Below, piece after piece: positions 46,720 through 55,889 of a DNA stretch of 64,000 bases. Numbering within the stretch: the stretch's first letter is position 1; the number at the start of each line of letters is the position of its first letter. The notes under the pieces were generated by a model. That model had not been told where the DNA came from and made no database searches. It saw only the letters and a list, made by a program, of their open reading frames with translations. The translations under genes were made by a program, and so were the position numbers. The DNA is from Halostagnicola sp. A-GB9-2 (GTDB taxonomy: Archaea > Halobacteriota > Halobacteria > Halobacteriales > Natrialbaceae): assembly GCF_030068615.1 (NCBI RefSeq), contig NZ_JASJOC010000002.1, forward strand, positions 1 to 64,000, given 5' to 3'.

Positions 46720-46757
46720 TTGTTCGACGTTCGAAACCTCGTTCGACGTTCGAGCCC
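46720..46757. repeat. Two tandem copies of a 19-base sequence
   Basis: TCGTTCGACGTTCGAGCCC and a copy with three differences (starting TTGTTCGACGTTCG) are adjacent, between the restriction gene start and the aldo-keto reductase. Both contain the palindrome TTCGACGTTCGA-like core. Could be a boundary trace or an operator. Confidence 0.5.
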
Positions 46758-46812
46758 GAGTCCCGTTCGGCGAGTGAAACAGATCCAAGTACCCCCTTGC
46801 CAACAACTACCT

Positions 46813-47802
46813 ATGGACAAGCGACGACTCGGTTCGACGGACCTGGACGTAACGGAGGTCGGCCTCGGCACGTGGAACATCGGCTCGGCCTGGGGCGACG
46901 TTTCGGATGAGGAGGCTCGAGCGGCCGTCCGGACGGCTCTCGAGGAGGGCGTGACGTTTCTGGATACCGCCGACGTCTACGGGGACGGTGCAAGCGAGAA
47001 GTACATCGGGGAAGTTCTCGAGGACTGGGACGACTCGGCGGAGGTGACCGTCGCCACCAAAGTCGGCCGACGGCTTGAGCCCCACGAAGCCGCGGAGTAC
47101 ACCGCCGCAAACCTCGAGGAACACGTTGATCGATCTCGAGAGAATCTGGGCGTCGAAACGCTGGATCTCGTGCAACTACACTGTCCGCCGCGGGAGGTCT
47201 ACTATCAGCCTCGAGTGTTCGACGCGATGGAGTCATTGGTCGAGGATGGGAAGATCGACCACGTCGGCGTGAGCGTCGAAAAAGTCGAGGAGGGGCTGAA
47301 AGCCATCGAGTACCCATGTGTCGACACGATTCAGATCATCTTCAACCCGCTTCGTCAACGCCCCGCGGAGCTGTTCTTCGAGGAGGCCAAACGCCGTAAT
47401 ATCGGCGTTGTCGTCCGCATTCCACTCGCCTCGGGACTCCTGACGGGCGCGCTCTCGACGGACACGACGTTCCCTGAGAGCGACCACCGGAATTTCAATC
47501 GCGATGGCGAGGCGTTCGACCGCGGCGAGACCTTCAGCGGGCTGGCATTCGAGCGGGGGCTCGAGGTCGTCGACCGGATCGAAAGCCACGTCCCCGAGGG
47601 GATGACGACCGCGCAGTTTTCTCTGCGCTGGATTCTGGATCACGACGCCGTTTCGACGGTCATCCCCGGCTCGAGTTCCCCCGAGCACATTCGCGAGAAC
47701 GTCGCCGCCGCCTCCCTGGACCCGCTCTCGAACCAAACCCGCGGCGTCGTTCGAGATATCTACGAGGAGGACGTCTACAACGCGGCCCACCATCAGTGGT
47801 GA
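46813..47802 (+). CDS. Aldo/keto reductase
   Basis: A 329-residue NADPH-dependent oxidoreductase. The catalytic tetrad is visible: Asp and Tyr in FLDTADVYGDG, Lys in VTVATKVGRR, His in LVQLHCPP. NADP-binding residues follow in VIPGSSSPEHIRENVAA. The N-terminus RRLGSTDLDVTEVGLGTWNI is typical. Substrate not inferable from sequence. Start ATG 46813 fits the family. Confidence 0.9.
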   Translation: MDKRRLGSTDLDVTEVGLGTWNIGSAWGDVSDEEARAAVRTALEEGVTFLDTADVYGDGASEKYIGEVLEDWDDSAEVTVATKVGRRLEPHEAAEYTAANLEEHVDRSRENLGVETLDLVQLHCPPREVYYQPRVFDAMESLVEDGKIDHVGVSVEKVEEGLKAIEYPCVDTIQIIFNPLRQRPAELFFEEAKRRNIGVVVRIPLASGLLTGALSTDTTFPESDHRNFNRDGEAFDRGETFSGLAFERGLEVVDRIESHVPEGMTTAQFSLRWILDHDAVSTVIPGSSSPEHIRENVAAASLDPLSNQTRGVVRDIYEEDVYNAAHHQW

Positions 47803-47860
47803 CGAACGGTTACAGCCTGTGAACAATCTTCGGATTGGTCAAAATAAACCTCCTGTTTCT

Positions 47861-47868
47861 ATTTAAGA
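47861..47868 (+). promoter_or_regulatory. TATA box for the dioxygenase gene
   Basis: TATTTAAG lies about 63 bases before ATG 47928, predicting a leader of about 35-40 bases. Confidence 0.45.
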
Positions 47869-47927
47869 GGCGATTTGTCTTCGATTGGACCGAAAGCATT
47901 ACCCCCGAATACCATCGAGTTGTGGTC

Positions 47928-48713
47928 ATGAAACTCACCGACGAGCAGTTCGAACAGTATCAGGCCGAGGGCTACGTCGTCGTCGAAGATGTGCTCGCCG
48001 ACGAAACTATCGACCGAGTGAGGGAACGACTTCGGGAGTACACCCACGGCGATCGGGAACCGGAGACGTTCGGCAAACAGCTCGAGCCCGCCGTCGAACG
48101 CGGCGAGGTGGATGTCGACGAACCCGGCGACGCCGTTCGAAAGATGGAAGGACTGGGGATGGTCGAGGAGGACGAGGTCTTCGAGGAGGTCGCGAGGGAC
48201 GAGACCATCGTCTCGATCAACGAACACCTGCTCGGCGAGCACCTCAAGTTACTCCGAAGTGCCGCGATGCTCAAGCCGCCCCACGTCGGCAGCGAGAAGA
48301 GCTTCCATCAGGATGCGGCCTACTACCCGATCCGTCCAATGGACCACGTCACTGTCTGGATCGCGGTCGATGAGGCAACCCTCGAGAACGGTTGTATGTC
48401 CGTCGTCCCCGGCGAACACACAGAGGGCATCATCACCCACGAAACTGACGAATACGAGACCGATATCGTGATCGGCGGCGAGGAGTACGACGACGAGGAC
48501 CTCGTCAAACTGCCGATGGAGCCAGGTGACGCACTCTTCCAACACTGCCTGCTTCCCCACTACACTGAACCGAACACGACCGACAGTCCCCGTCGAGCGC
48601 TCATCATGTCGTACATGGACGCCCGCTCGAGGTTCACCCAGAACGACGAGGAACGACCCGATTGGGTCGACTCGGTGCACATTCAGGGCGAGGAGTTCCC
48701 GGGCTGCGTCTGA
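47928..48713 (+). CDS. Phytanoyl-CoA dioxygenase (PhyH) family protein
   Basis: A 261-residue non-haem iron, 2-oxoglutarate-dependent oxygenase. The iron ligands are His and Asp in FHQDAAYYP and a distal His in LFQHCLLPHYTEPN. The 2-oxoglutarate-binding arginine is likely in SPRRALIMSY. Family members hydroxylate CoA esters or small metabolites (ectoine hydroxylase is a relative); no neighbouring gene indicates the substrate. The start is the Met after the long AT-rich leader. Confidence 0.88.
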   Translation: MKLTDEQFEQYQAEGYVVVEDVLADETIDRVRERLREYTHGDREPETFGKQLEPAVERGEVDVDEPGDAVRKMEGLGMVEEDEVFEEVARDETIVSINEHLLGEHLKLLRSAAMLKPPHVGSEKSFHQDAAYYPIRPMDHVTVWIAVDEATLENGCMSVVPGEHTEGIITHETDEYETDIVIGGEEYDDEDLVKLPMEPGDALFQHCLLPHYTEPNTTDSPRRALIMSYMDARSRFTQNDEERPDWVDSVHIQGEEFPGCV

Positions 48714-48841
48714 GCGTTCTCAAATACGTGCTCTTTCTCTTAACTTGTGTCCGGCTAACTTGTGTCTCACCGAGTTGATCCCCGCCGAAATATTCCCGAC
48801 GGCGAACGCTTTCCGGTTTCTGTGCGCGCTACCGACGTCTG

Positions 48842-49261
48842 TTATCGCTGATCGGCGTACTCGTCGGAATCTGTCGATTCCTGATTTGCGTCGCCTTCGG
48901 TGGGAGCTGTGACTGTTCCGTCCGTTTCGTCGTCTGAAGCATCCGTTATCGAATCCGGACCCTCGTGGGTCGTCTCCGCGTCGGCGAGCGTGTGCGGATC
49001 AGCGGGTTCGTCGCTGTGTCTGGTGTCATCGCGTTCGAAGACGTAGAAAACGGGGCCGATGAGGACGATGACGAGCAGCCCCGGAATGGGAACCGTCGGA
49101 ACGAACAGGAAGAGTCCGAGCCCTAGCATTCCCGTACTGAATACCAGAAGCGCCCAAACCGGCGGCCAGACGACATCGACTCGTCTCGCGTCCCAGTAGA
49201 CGAGCAACGAGACGACGCCGATCACCACCGGTCCGAGGACGCTGAGGAGGAGATTACTCAT
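48842..49261 (-). CDS. Small membrane protein with acidic tail
   Basis: A 139-residue protein with three hydrophobic helices (about 3-20, 29-52, 55-76) and a 60-residue acidic, low-complexity C-terminus (DSITDASDDETDGTVTAPTE). I do not recognise the family. The topology suggests a membrane anchor with an acidic cytoplasmic or external tail. Confidence 0.65.
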   Translation of the reverse strand: MSNLLLSVLGPVVIGVVSLLVYWDARRVDVVWPPVWALLVFSTGMLGLGLFLFVPTVPIPGLLVIVLIGPVFYVFERDDTRHSDEPADPHTLADAETTHEGPDSITDASDDETDGTVTAPTEGDANQESTDSDEYADQR

Positions 49262-49371
49262 ACCTCATCGATTCGACCGACCGGGAAAAAGCGTTCTGAG
49301 ATTGCGACGGGATCCGACACGAACGAAATCGAAGCGAATCGGGTGCCGTCAGTTCGTCGAGATTCGCGATA

Positions 49372-49623
49372 TCACTCGAGTGCCGGAACGCCGCGGGACT
49401 CCAGACGATCGAGAAGCCGAATTACCGCGATCCCGGTGACCAGTACCGTGACGCTCGCAAATGCGACCATCGCGATCGTTTCGGGATTCCCGGTCGAGAG
49501 CGCGAGCAATGACACTGCACCCGCGAGCAACGAGAGCGTGAGCAGTAACTCGAGGGTTACACATCGCACGTTGAACCAGGCCGACGACGGGACGAGTCGT
49601 TCCGTTCGTTGGTGGTGAACCAT
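49372..49623 (-). CDS. Two-helix membrane protein
   Basis: An 83-residue protein with two membrane helices (TLELLLTLSLLAGAVSLLAL and MVAFASVTVLVTGIAVIRLL). Start ATG 49623 (MVHHQRTERLV) is preferred; the upstream 21 codons are basic and unlike haloarchaeal proteins. Function unknown. Divergent from dacZ. Confidence 0.55.
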   Translation of the reverse strand: MVHHQRTERLVPSSAWFNVRCVTLELLLTLSLLAGAVSLLALSTGNPETIAMVAFASVTVLVTGIAVIRLLDRLESRGVPALE

Positions 49624-49756
49624 AGTAACTTGTTTTTCTTCTATCACAATTGTCTTAACGACGAACAATCTCGAGATTCCCGTCAATCAGTTTCGGGACC
49701 CACTTGGATCGATCCGTTTGGTAACAGCCACCACTACCATCGTCAAGCCCACAACG

Positions 49757-49762
49757 TTTATT
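49757..49762 (+). promoter_or_regulatory. TATA box for dacZ
   Basis: TTTATT is centred about 28 bases before ATG 49788. An AGGAGT directly before the ATG could also act as a ribosome-binding site. Confidence 0.5.
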
Positions 49763-49787
49763 CGATCACGAACGACTTCTAGGAGTA

Positions 49788-50600
49788 ATGGACGGATTAG
49801 ACGATGTGTTCGGGGACATCTTCTCGAGTGTCGATGCCGTCGTACTCTTCGGGCCGAGCGGGTCGTACTACGAGCGCTTTTCGTCGGTCGAAGACCTCGA
49901 CGTCATCGTCGTCGGAACGGAAAACGTCGTAAGCGCCGACACGTTCGTCGAACTGCCACTCGAGTTCGAAGACGTCGCAGAGCGGGTTTCGTTCGGTCTC
50001 GAAGGAGCCTTGCAACAGGGAATTATCGAAGACGGAGACGAACTCGCGTGTGCGACGAGCGTGTTCAGCGATAGTATCGATACGGTTTCGCGCGTCCGAG
50101 CCGATGCCGAATCGAAGACGGGAATTTACGATCTGTTCTCGAGGTCACGCGCGGATCCGGAGGTTATCAAATCGGTTCTCGAGTTAGCGATCGAACTCGG
50201 GAAGAAAGGACAGAAGGGCAAGCCCGTCGGCGCGCTGTTCATCGTCGGCGACGCCGGGAAGGTGATGAACAAGTCCCGGCCGCTTTCGTACAACCCCTTC
50301 GAGAAGTCCCACGTCCACGTCGGCGACCCGATCGTGAGCGTGATGCTCAAGGAGTTCTCGCGACTCGACGGCGCGTTCGTCATCTCGGATTCGGGCAAGA
50401 TCGTCTCGGCCTACCGGTACTTAGAGCCCTCTGCGGAGGGTGTCGACATTCCCAAAGGGCTGGGTGCGCGCCACATGGCAGGTGGTGCGATCACCAGGGA
50501 TACGAACGCGATCGCAATCGCGCTCTCCGAGAGTGATGGAATGGTACGGGCGTTCAAGGGTGGCGAGCTCCTGATCGAGGTCGATCCGGAGGCGTACTGA
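49788..50600 (+). CDS. dacZ: Diadenylate cyclase DacZ
   Basis: A 270-residue protein that makes cyclic di-AMP from ATP. The DAC motifs are DGA (194-196, LDGAFVI) and the RHR-like GARHMA (226-231). The N-terminal 120 residues contain a pyruvate-kinase-like alpha/beta segment found in archaeal DacZ. In Haloferax volcanii dacZ is essential and c-di-AMP levels track salt. ATG 50602 of the MscS-like gene follows one base after the stop, so they share a transcript. Confidence 0.92.
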   Translation: MDGLDDVFGDIFSSVDAVVLFGPSGSYYERFSSVEDLDVIVVGTENVVSADTFVELPLEFEDVAERVSFGLEGALQQGIIEDGDELACATSVFSDSIDTVSRVRADAESKTGIYDLFSRSRADPEVIKSVLELAIELGKKGQKGKPVGALFIVGDAGKVMNKSRPLSYNPFEKSHVHVGDPIVSVMLKEFSRLDGAFVISDSGKIVSAYRYLEPSAEGVDIPKGLGARHMAGGAITRDTNAIAIALSESDGMVRAFKGGELLIEVDPEAY

Positions 50601-50601
50601 T

Positions 50602-51366
50602 ATGGAGTGGCAGACGTTCGTCGACGAGCCGGCGGTCATCGCCGTCGCAGTGCTCGCGCTCGGATTCGTCGTCGGATATCTCGTCGGCAAACTCAACAAG
50701 GAACTGCTGAACGCGGCCGGAGTATCCGACGCCGTCGAAGGGACACCGTTCGAGCGGACCGCCCAGAGTCTCGGAACCTCGACCGTCGAAATCGTCGCGC
50801 GGATCAGTTCATGGTTCATCTATGGCATCGCGGTCCTCACCGCGATACATATCGCAGAATTGCTTCCGACCGACGCGTTCTGGGCGCGAATTATCGAGTT
50901 TATCCCGCAACTGTTCATCGCCGTTCTCGTGCTTATCCTCGGCTTTATTATCGCCGACAAGGCGGAACTGGTGGTCAGCGAATACCTTCGTGGGGTCAAA
51001 CTCCCGGAGGTCGCGATCATCCCGAAAGTCGTGAAGTACTCGGTGCTGTACATCGCGTTTATCGTCGCGTTGGATCAGGTCGGCGTGGCGGTATTCGCCT
51101 TGCTCATCCTGTTGGCCGTCTACGCCATCGGCATCGTCATTGTCGGCGGCTACGCGTTCAAGGATTTCCTCGTCTCGAGCGCGGCGGGCATCTATCTCCT
51201 GTTGAACCAACCCTACAGCATCGGCGATCAGGTGAAGATCGGCGACCACTCCGGCATCGTCCAGGAGGTCGATCTGTTCGTGACGAAGATCGAAGACGAT
51301 TCCGAGGAATTCATCGTTCCGAATCGGAAGGTGTTCGAGGAGGGCGTCGTTCGGATACGAGGCTGA
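50602..51366 (+). CDS. MscS-like mechanosensitive channel protein
   Basis: A 254-residue protein with about four to five membrane helices and a C-terminal MscS-type beta domain: VGGYAFKDFLVSSAAGIYLL, then QPYSIGDQVKIGDHSGIVQE, then TKIEDDSEEFIVPNRKVFEE. Such channels release solutes on hypo-osmotic shock. It is one base after dacZ, and c-di-AMP controls osmolyte transport in other prokaryotes, so a link is plausible but inferred. Confidence 0.87.
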   Translation: MEWQTFVDEPAVIAVAVLALGFVVGYLVGKLNKELLNAAGVSDAVEGTPFERTAQSLGTSTVEIVARISSWFIYGIAVLTAIHIAELLPTDAFWARIIEFIPQLFIAVLVLILGFIIADKAELVVSEYLRGVKLPEVAIIPKVVKYSVLYIAFIVALDQVGVAVFALLILLAVYAIGIVIVGGYAFKDFLVSSAAGIYLLLNQPYSIGDQVKIGDHSGIVQEVDLFVTKIEDDSEEFIVPNRKVFEEGVVRIRG

Positions 51367-51392
51367 TCGGGAACGTTCGATTTCTCGTGGAC

Positions 51393-52214
51393 CTACTCGA
51401 GGCTCAGTCCCGCGTGCCATCGATCTGCACCCGCTTTGCGTTTTACGTCGTCCATTTTCGCGAGAAGGTGCGTCGCCAGCGAGGCGGTTTCTGCGGATCT
51501 GGACTCCCCTTCGGTTCGGAACTCGCCGGTCTCTCGGTTGGCGTAGACCGAACAGACGGCTCCGGCCCGAAGGCCGTAGATCGATGCGATCGTCATGATC
51601 GCGCTGGCTTCCATTTCGATGTTTTTCACGTTCGCTTCTTTGAGGTCGTCGACTATATCCGACGATCCGGCGGCTTCGAATCCCTCGAATCCGGGTCGTC
51701 CCTGTCCCGGATAGAAGGCGTCGGCGCTCATCGTAACGCCGGTGTGATAGTCGTAGCCGAGTCGCTCGGCGGCGGCGACGAGCGCACAGACGACCTCGTA
51801 GTCCGCGGTCGCGGGATAGTCTTCGCGGACGTACTCGTCGCTGGTTCCTTCCTGGCGGACGCCGCCCGTCGTGATCACCAGATCGCCGACTGCCATCTCT
51901 TCTTGTAACGCGCCACAGGAGCCGACGCGGATGAAGGTATCAGCGCCGACGCGAGCGAGTTCTTCGACCGCTATCGCCGTCGACGGACCGCCGATTCCCG
52001 TCGAGGTAACCGAAATCGGCGTCTCGTCGTACGTTCCGGTTGCAGTGCGGTACTCGCGGTGATAGGCGCGCTCGTCGTACTCGTCCCAGTGGGCGACGAT
52101 CTTCTCGATCCGTTCGGGGTTGCCCGGAAGCAAGACGGTGTCTGCAACGTCCGCCGCCCCGACCTCTAAGTGGTACTGTTCGTCCGCGTTCGGGTCTTCG
52201 CTGTGACCTGCCAT
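51393..52214 (-). CDS. Nucleoside phosphorylase (uridine phosphorylase family)
   Basis: A 273-residue enzyme of the PNP/UDP phosphorylase family I. Key blocks are DTVLLPGNPERIEKIVAHWD, the phosphate-site TGIGGPSTAIAVEEL, GSCGALQEEMAVGDLVI, and the nucleoside-site IEMEASAIMTIA. The usual product assignment is uridine phosphorylase. Start ATG 52214 (MAGHSED) is the family-like start. It lies in a pyrimidine salvage neighbourhood with cytidine deaminase. Confidence 0.9.
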   Translation of the reverse strand: MAGHSEDPNADEQYHLEVGAADVADTVLLPGNPERIEKIVAHWDEYDERAYHREYRTATGTYDETPISVTSTGIGGPSTAIAVEELARVGADTFIRVGSCGALQEEMAVGDLVITTGGVRQEGTSDEYVREDYPATADYEVVCALVAAAERLGYDYHTGVTMSADAFYPGQGRPGFEGFEAAGSSDIVDDLKEANVKNIEMEASAIMTIASIYGLRAGAVCSVYANRETGEFRTEGESRSAETASLATHLLAKMDDVKRKAGADRWHAGLSLE

Positions 52215-52273
52215 GAGGTTCGAGTGATTCGATCCGGGCCCGTATATAAATGCGGGGCGACCGTAGGGAACGT

Positions 52274-52714
52274 ATGGGCAGCGGTCACCTCGCGGATACC
52301 TACGTCGCGGCGATCCAGCACGATCTCGCCGACCTTGAGCCCGAAACCACTCTCGTGGGCGTGGTCCGACACCCGACGTCGTGGTTTCACGCGGCGGTCG
52401 ACGAGAACGTCCCCGAACTCGGTCCGCCCGAAGAGCTTCTCGAGTCGATAAGCGAGGCCGAAGAGGCACTCAAAATGCGGGGATTCTGCGGGGAAGGTGC
52501 ACACAATGCCGCCTGGGAGGAGGTCGGATTCGAGGCGGAATATCGAACGTACCTCGAGGAGTCTTCGGCCGCGCGGGCGGCACTCGAGGACCTCGAGGAG
52601 CGTCTCGCGGACGGCGAATCACTCGCACTCGTTTGTTTCGAGAACACGGCGAAAAAGCGGTGTCACCGGACGATTTTGTGTGAGCATCTCGAAGATCGAT
52701 CCCGGTTCCGGTAG
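52274..52714 (+). CDS. DUF488 family protein
   Basis: A 146-residue protein of the DUF488 family, recognised by the C-terminal ALVCFENTAKKRCHRTIL, where CFE and CHR are the family residues. The function is unknown. Divergent from the phosphorylase. ATG 52274 is the preferred start over 52250. Confidence 0.7.
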   Translation: MGSGHLADTYVAAIQHDLADLEPETTLVGVVRHPTSWFHAAVDENVPELGPPEELLESISEAEEALKMRGFCGEGAHNAAWEEVGFEAEYRTYLEESSAARAALEDLEERLADGESLALVCFENTAKKRCHRTILCEHLEDRSRFR

Positions 52715-52747
52715 TCGACCGGTATCGCCCCTGCCCATCATCGACGT

Positions 52748-53146
52748 TCACTCGAGCATCTCTTCGGTGATCGTATTGGGGAGCAATTCGCCCAGCGTGT
52801 ACTTACTGGTCGACTCTCCCTCGTCGCAGACGACGACGAGGTCGTCTCCGCAGAACTCGGCGAGCGTCTGGCGACACATCCCACAGGGGGTGACGCCGTC
52901 ACGTTGGCTCGAGCTGACGACGAGACGCTCGAATTCGGTCGCGCCGTTTTTGACCGCCTCCGCGATGGCGACCTCCTCGGCGTGGAGGCTGTTACTGTAG
53001 TTTGCGTTTTCGAGGTTACAGCCGACGTAGACCTCGCCCTCGGCCGTCTCGAGGGCCGCGCCGACTCGATACTCGGAGTAGGGAACGTGTGCTTCCGACT
53101 GGATGTCTCGTGCCGCTTCGATGAGCGCCTCGTCGTTCATAGCCAT
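52748..53146 (-). CDS. cdd: Cytidine deaminase
   Basis: A 132-residue enzyme that converts cytidine and deoxycytidine to uridine forms. Zinc ligands are Cys/His in SNSLHAEEVAIAEA (HAE motif) and PCGMCRQ. It is near the nucleoside phosphorylase, consistent with pyrimidine salvage. Confidence 0.93.
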   Translation of the reverse strand: MAMNDEALIEAARDIQSEAHVPYSEYRVGAALETAEGEVYVGCNLENANYSNSLHAEEVAIAEAVKNGATEFERLVVSSSQRDGVTPCGMCRQTLAEFCGDDLVVVCDEGESTSKYTLGELLPNTITEEMLE

Positions 53147-53233
53147 GCTACCGCGACCGGCGGCAAGAAAGCACCGACCCCGGCACTCGGCCCCTTCCGT
53201 TTCGAACCCGCCTTCGAGGCGTCTTTCGGTTGC

Positions 53234-54385
53234 TCAGTTCCCGCTTCCGACACCGTCGAGTTCTGCGCGGTCGTCGCCCGCTTCCTCGAGTACTGCCTCC
53301 ATGTGTTCGCCGTGGTCCGGAACTCCCTCGCGGCCGCTCGAGCCGTCGGCGGTGATCGGCGAAACGATCGCGGGGTATCCGTTCTCCGCCCGACGGACCA
53401 TCCCGCGGGACTCGATCTGTGGATGCTCGAGCGCTTCGGCCGGGGAGAGAACCGGTTCGACCGGAACGTCGACCTCCTCGAGATCCGCCCACGCCGAGCG
53501 GGTCCGCTCGGCGAAGATCGACTCGAGCTCCTCGCGGAGCGCGTCTCGTTCGGCGGGATCCTCGGTTCCGTGCACTCCCTCGAGATCGGGGCGATCGATC
53601 GCCTCACAGAAAGCGATCCAGAACTTCTCCTCGAGTGCGGAGAGCGTGACGTACGCCCCGTCGGCGGTTTCGTACACGCCGTACCACGGGAGTGCTCCGG
53701 TGAGGTGGGTCTCGCTTGGACGCGGCTTGTCTCCGAGGAGTGCCGGTAGCGCCACGACCTGCGAGAACGAAACCACCGCGTCGGTCAACGAAACGTCGAG
53801 GTAGGTCCCCGTGCCGTCGCCGAGTTCTCGAGAGAGGAGCCCGGAGACGATTCCGAACGCCGCGGACATGCCACCGGCCATATCTGCGATCGGGTAGCCG
53901 GGAATCTGGGGTGTCGCGTCGGGACCCGACCGGGTCATATCGAGCAGTCCCGAGAGGCCGACGTAGCCCAAGTCGTGGCCGGCGCGGTCACTGTGCGGGC
54001 CGTCCTGTCCGTACCCGGTTATCGAACAGTAGACGACGTCGGGATTACGCTCGCTGACCGTGTCGTAGTCGACGCCGAGTCGTTCGGCGACGCCCGGCCT
54101 GAACCCCTCGACGACCACGTCCGCGTCCTCGAGTAATTGGAAGAACGCCTCGATACCGTCCTCCGATTTCAGATCAAGCGCGACGCTTTGCTTGCCGCGA
54201 TTGACCGCGGCGAAGATCGCACCCGTTCCGTCGTCGGTACGAGGCGGCATCCACCGCGCGTAGTCGCCCACGTTCGGATCTTCGATCTTGATGATTTCGG
54301 CACCGAGATCGGCGAGAAGTTGGGTTGCATACGGCCCCGGAAGTAATCGAGTGAGATCGAGGACGCGAACGTCGTCGAGTTGCAT
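53234..54385 (-). CDS. CaiB/BaiF-family CoA transferase
   Basis: A 383-residue class III CoA transferase. The start MQLDDVRVLDLTRLLPGPYA and the block ADLGAEIIKIEDPNVGDYAR are characteristic; the catalytic aspartate is near GRDLGYVGLSG-like AGHDLGYVGLSGLLD (about residue 145-150). These enzymes move CoA between carboxylic acids; the substrate is unknown. Confidence 0.88.
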   Translation of the reverse strand: MQLDDVRVLDLTRLLPGPYATQLLADLGAEIIKIEDPNVGDYARWMPPRTDDGTGAIFAAVNRGKQSVALDLKSEDGIEAFFQLLEDADVVVEGFRPGVAERLGVDYDTVSERNPDVVYCSITGYGQDGPHSDRAGHDLGYVGLSGLLDMTRSGPDATPQIPGYPIADMAGGMSAAFGIVSGLLSRELGDGTGTYLDVSLTDAVVSFSQVVALPALLGDKPRPSETHLTGALPWYGVYETADGAYVTLSALEEKFWIAFCEAIDRPDLEGVHGTEDPAERDALREELESIFAERTRSAWADLEEVDVPVEPVLSPAEALEHPQIESRGMVRRAENGYPAIVSPITADGSSGREGVPDHGEHMEAVLEEAGDDRAELDGVGSGN

Positions 54386-54429
54386 AGCCTGGCTAACGGA
54401 GCCGAGGGACTTGAAAAGGGGCGTCGAGT

Positions 54430-55833
54430 TCAGTCCGCGGTTTCGATCGCCGTCTCGACGACGTCACGCGCGTCGGCCACGAGTTCGTCGACGTCGTCGC
54501 TCTCGGCGTAAATACGGACGTACGGCTCGGTGCCGCTCGGTCGAACGAGCACCCACGAGGCGTCGGGGAACTCGAGTCGGACCCCGTACTCAGTCTCGAC
54601 TTCGGCGTCCGGAAAGGCGTCCGGAAGGGTCGTCTCGAGCGTCTCCATCGCGGAGACTTTGCTGTCTTCGGGACAGTCAACGCTCACCTTCCGGTAGGGT
54701 CGTTCGGTGACAGGTTCGCGAAGCGCGTCGGTGTCGCCGGCCTCGAGGGTCAGTGCGGCGATGACGCCCGCGCTCGCGACGCCGTCGATCCAGCCGCCGA
54801 AGGAGGTGTGGATGTGTTTCCACGGCTCGGCCGCGAAGACGACCTCGGTGTGTGCGTCGCCCTGTTTGCGTTCGCGGGCGATCCCTTCGTGGAGGGAGCC
54901 GAGTCGGACGCGTTCGACGCGACCGCCCGCGGACCGAACCTGTTCGTCGATCCGCGCAGAGGCGTTCGGTGTCGTGACCACGACGGGATCCTCACGGTCG
55001 GCGCTTCGCGTGTAATGAGCGGCGACGACCGCCAGAATCGTGTCCTCGTGAATCACGTCGCCGTTGGGACCCATGACGACGAACCTGTCGGCGTCTCCGT
55101 CCTGTGCGATTCCGAGGTCGAACGAACCCGACTCGAGAAACGCCGAGAGGTCGGTGAGCGTTTCGGGGGTCGGTTTGCTCTCCCGAGCCGAGAAGTGCCC
55201 GTCGACGGTTGCGTTCAGCGCGGCGACGTCAGCGCCGAGTCGCTCGAGGATCTGCGGCGTCGCGAGCGCGCCGACGCCGCCTCCACAGTCGACGGCGATC
55301 GAAAGTCCGGAGAGCGGCTCCGACCCCTCGGCGGACGAAACGGCTCCTTCCCTTCCGGACAGGTTCGGGAACTGCTCGCGGACGTACGCCGTCACTGCGT
55401 CGCGGTAGCCGCCGAGAGCCTCGAGTTCCTCCGATCGTCCCCACTCGTCCCAGCGAGCGAGTTCGGGACTCTCGACGGCGGCCTCTACGGCTCTTTCGGC
55501 GTCGCGGTCGTATTCGATCCCGTCGACGAACAGCTTGATTCCGTTGTCTTCCGGTGGGTTGTGACTCGCCGTAAGCATCACGCCGCGTCGACCCTGGGAG
55601 GCGAACGCGAGCGCGGGCGTCGGAACCTGTCCGAGACGACTGACGTCAGCACCCGCGCTCTCGAGGCCCGCTTCCATCGCGGCGGCCAGCGCGGGGCCCG
55701 TTTCGCGCCCGTCGCGCCCGACGACGAACGTCTCGCCGGGTTTTCCGGCGGCCTGTCCAACCGACAGTGCAACTGCCGGTGTTACCGTTTCGTCGACTGG
55801 CCCACGGATTCCCGCCGTCCCGAACAGCGTCAT
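54430..55833 (-). CDS. glmM: Phosphoglucosamine/phosphomannomutase (GlmM-like)
   Basis: A 467-residue alpha-D-phosphohexomutase. The phosphoserine is Ser90 in TASHNPPEDNGIKLF, the metal loop is in QDGDADRFVV, the sugar-specificity loop is AEPWKHIHTSFGGW, and the phosphate-binding loop RPSGTEPYVRI is near the end. Start ATG 55833 is the family start (MTLFGTAGIRG); the frame continues upstream into a decayed gene. The substrate (glucosamine-6-P or mannose-6-P) cannot be settled by sequence. Confidence 0.9.
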   Translation of the reverse strand: MTLFGTAGIRGPVDETVTPAVALSVGQAAGKPGETFVVGRDGRETGPALAAAMEAGLESAGADVSRLGQVPTPALAFASQGRRGVMLTASHNPPEDNGIKLFVDGIEYDRDAERAVEAAVESPELARWDEWGRSEELEALGGYRDAVTAYVREQFPNLSGREGAVSSAEGSEPLSGLSIAVDCGGGVGALATPQILERLGADVAALNATVDGHFSARESKPTPETLTDLSAFLESGSFDLGIAQDGDADRFVVMGPNGDVIHEDTILAVVAAHYTRSADREDPVVVTTPNASARIDEQVRSAGGRVERVRLGSLHEGIARERKQGDAHTEVVFAAEPWKHIHTSFGGWIDGVASAGVIAALTLEAGDTDALREPVTERPYRKVSVDCPEDSKVSAMETLETTLPDAFPDAEVETEYGVRLEFPDASWVLVRPSGTEPYVRIYAESDDVDELVADARDVVETAIETAD

Positions 55834-55889
55834 AATCGAGGGTTTCGCGAGCAGCCACTTATGTGTTGATAGCTTCAAACGACGGCTCT

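Noticed and set aside
46650-46812. Second attachment copy of the tRNA-Leu 3' end beyond the restriction genes
   Set aside because: No stretch there matches the tRNA tail, so clean att sites cannot be claimed.
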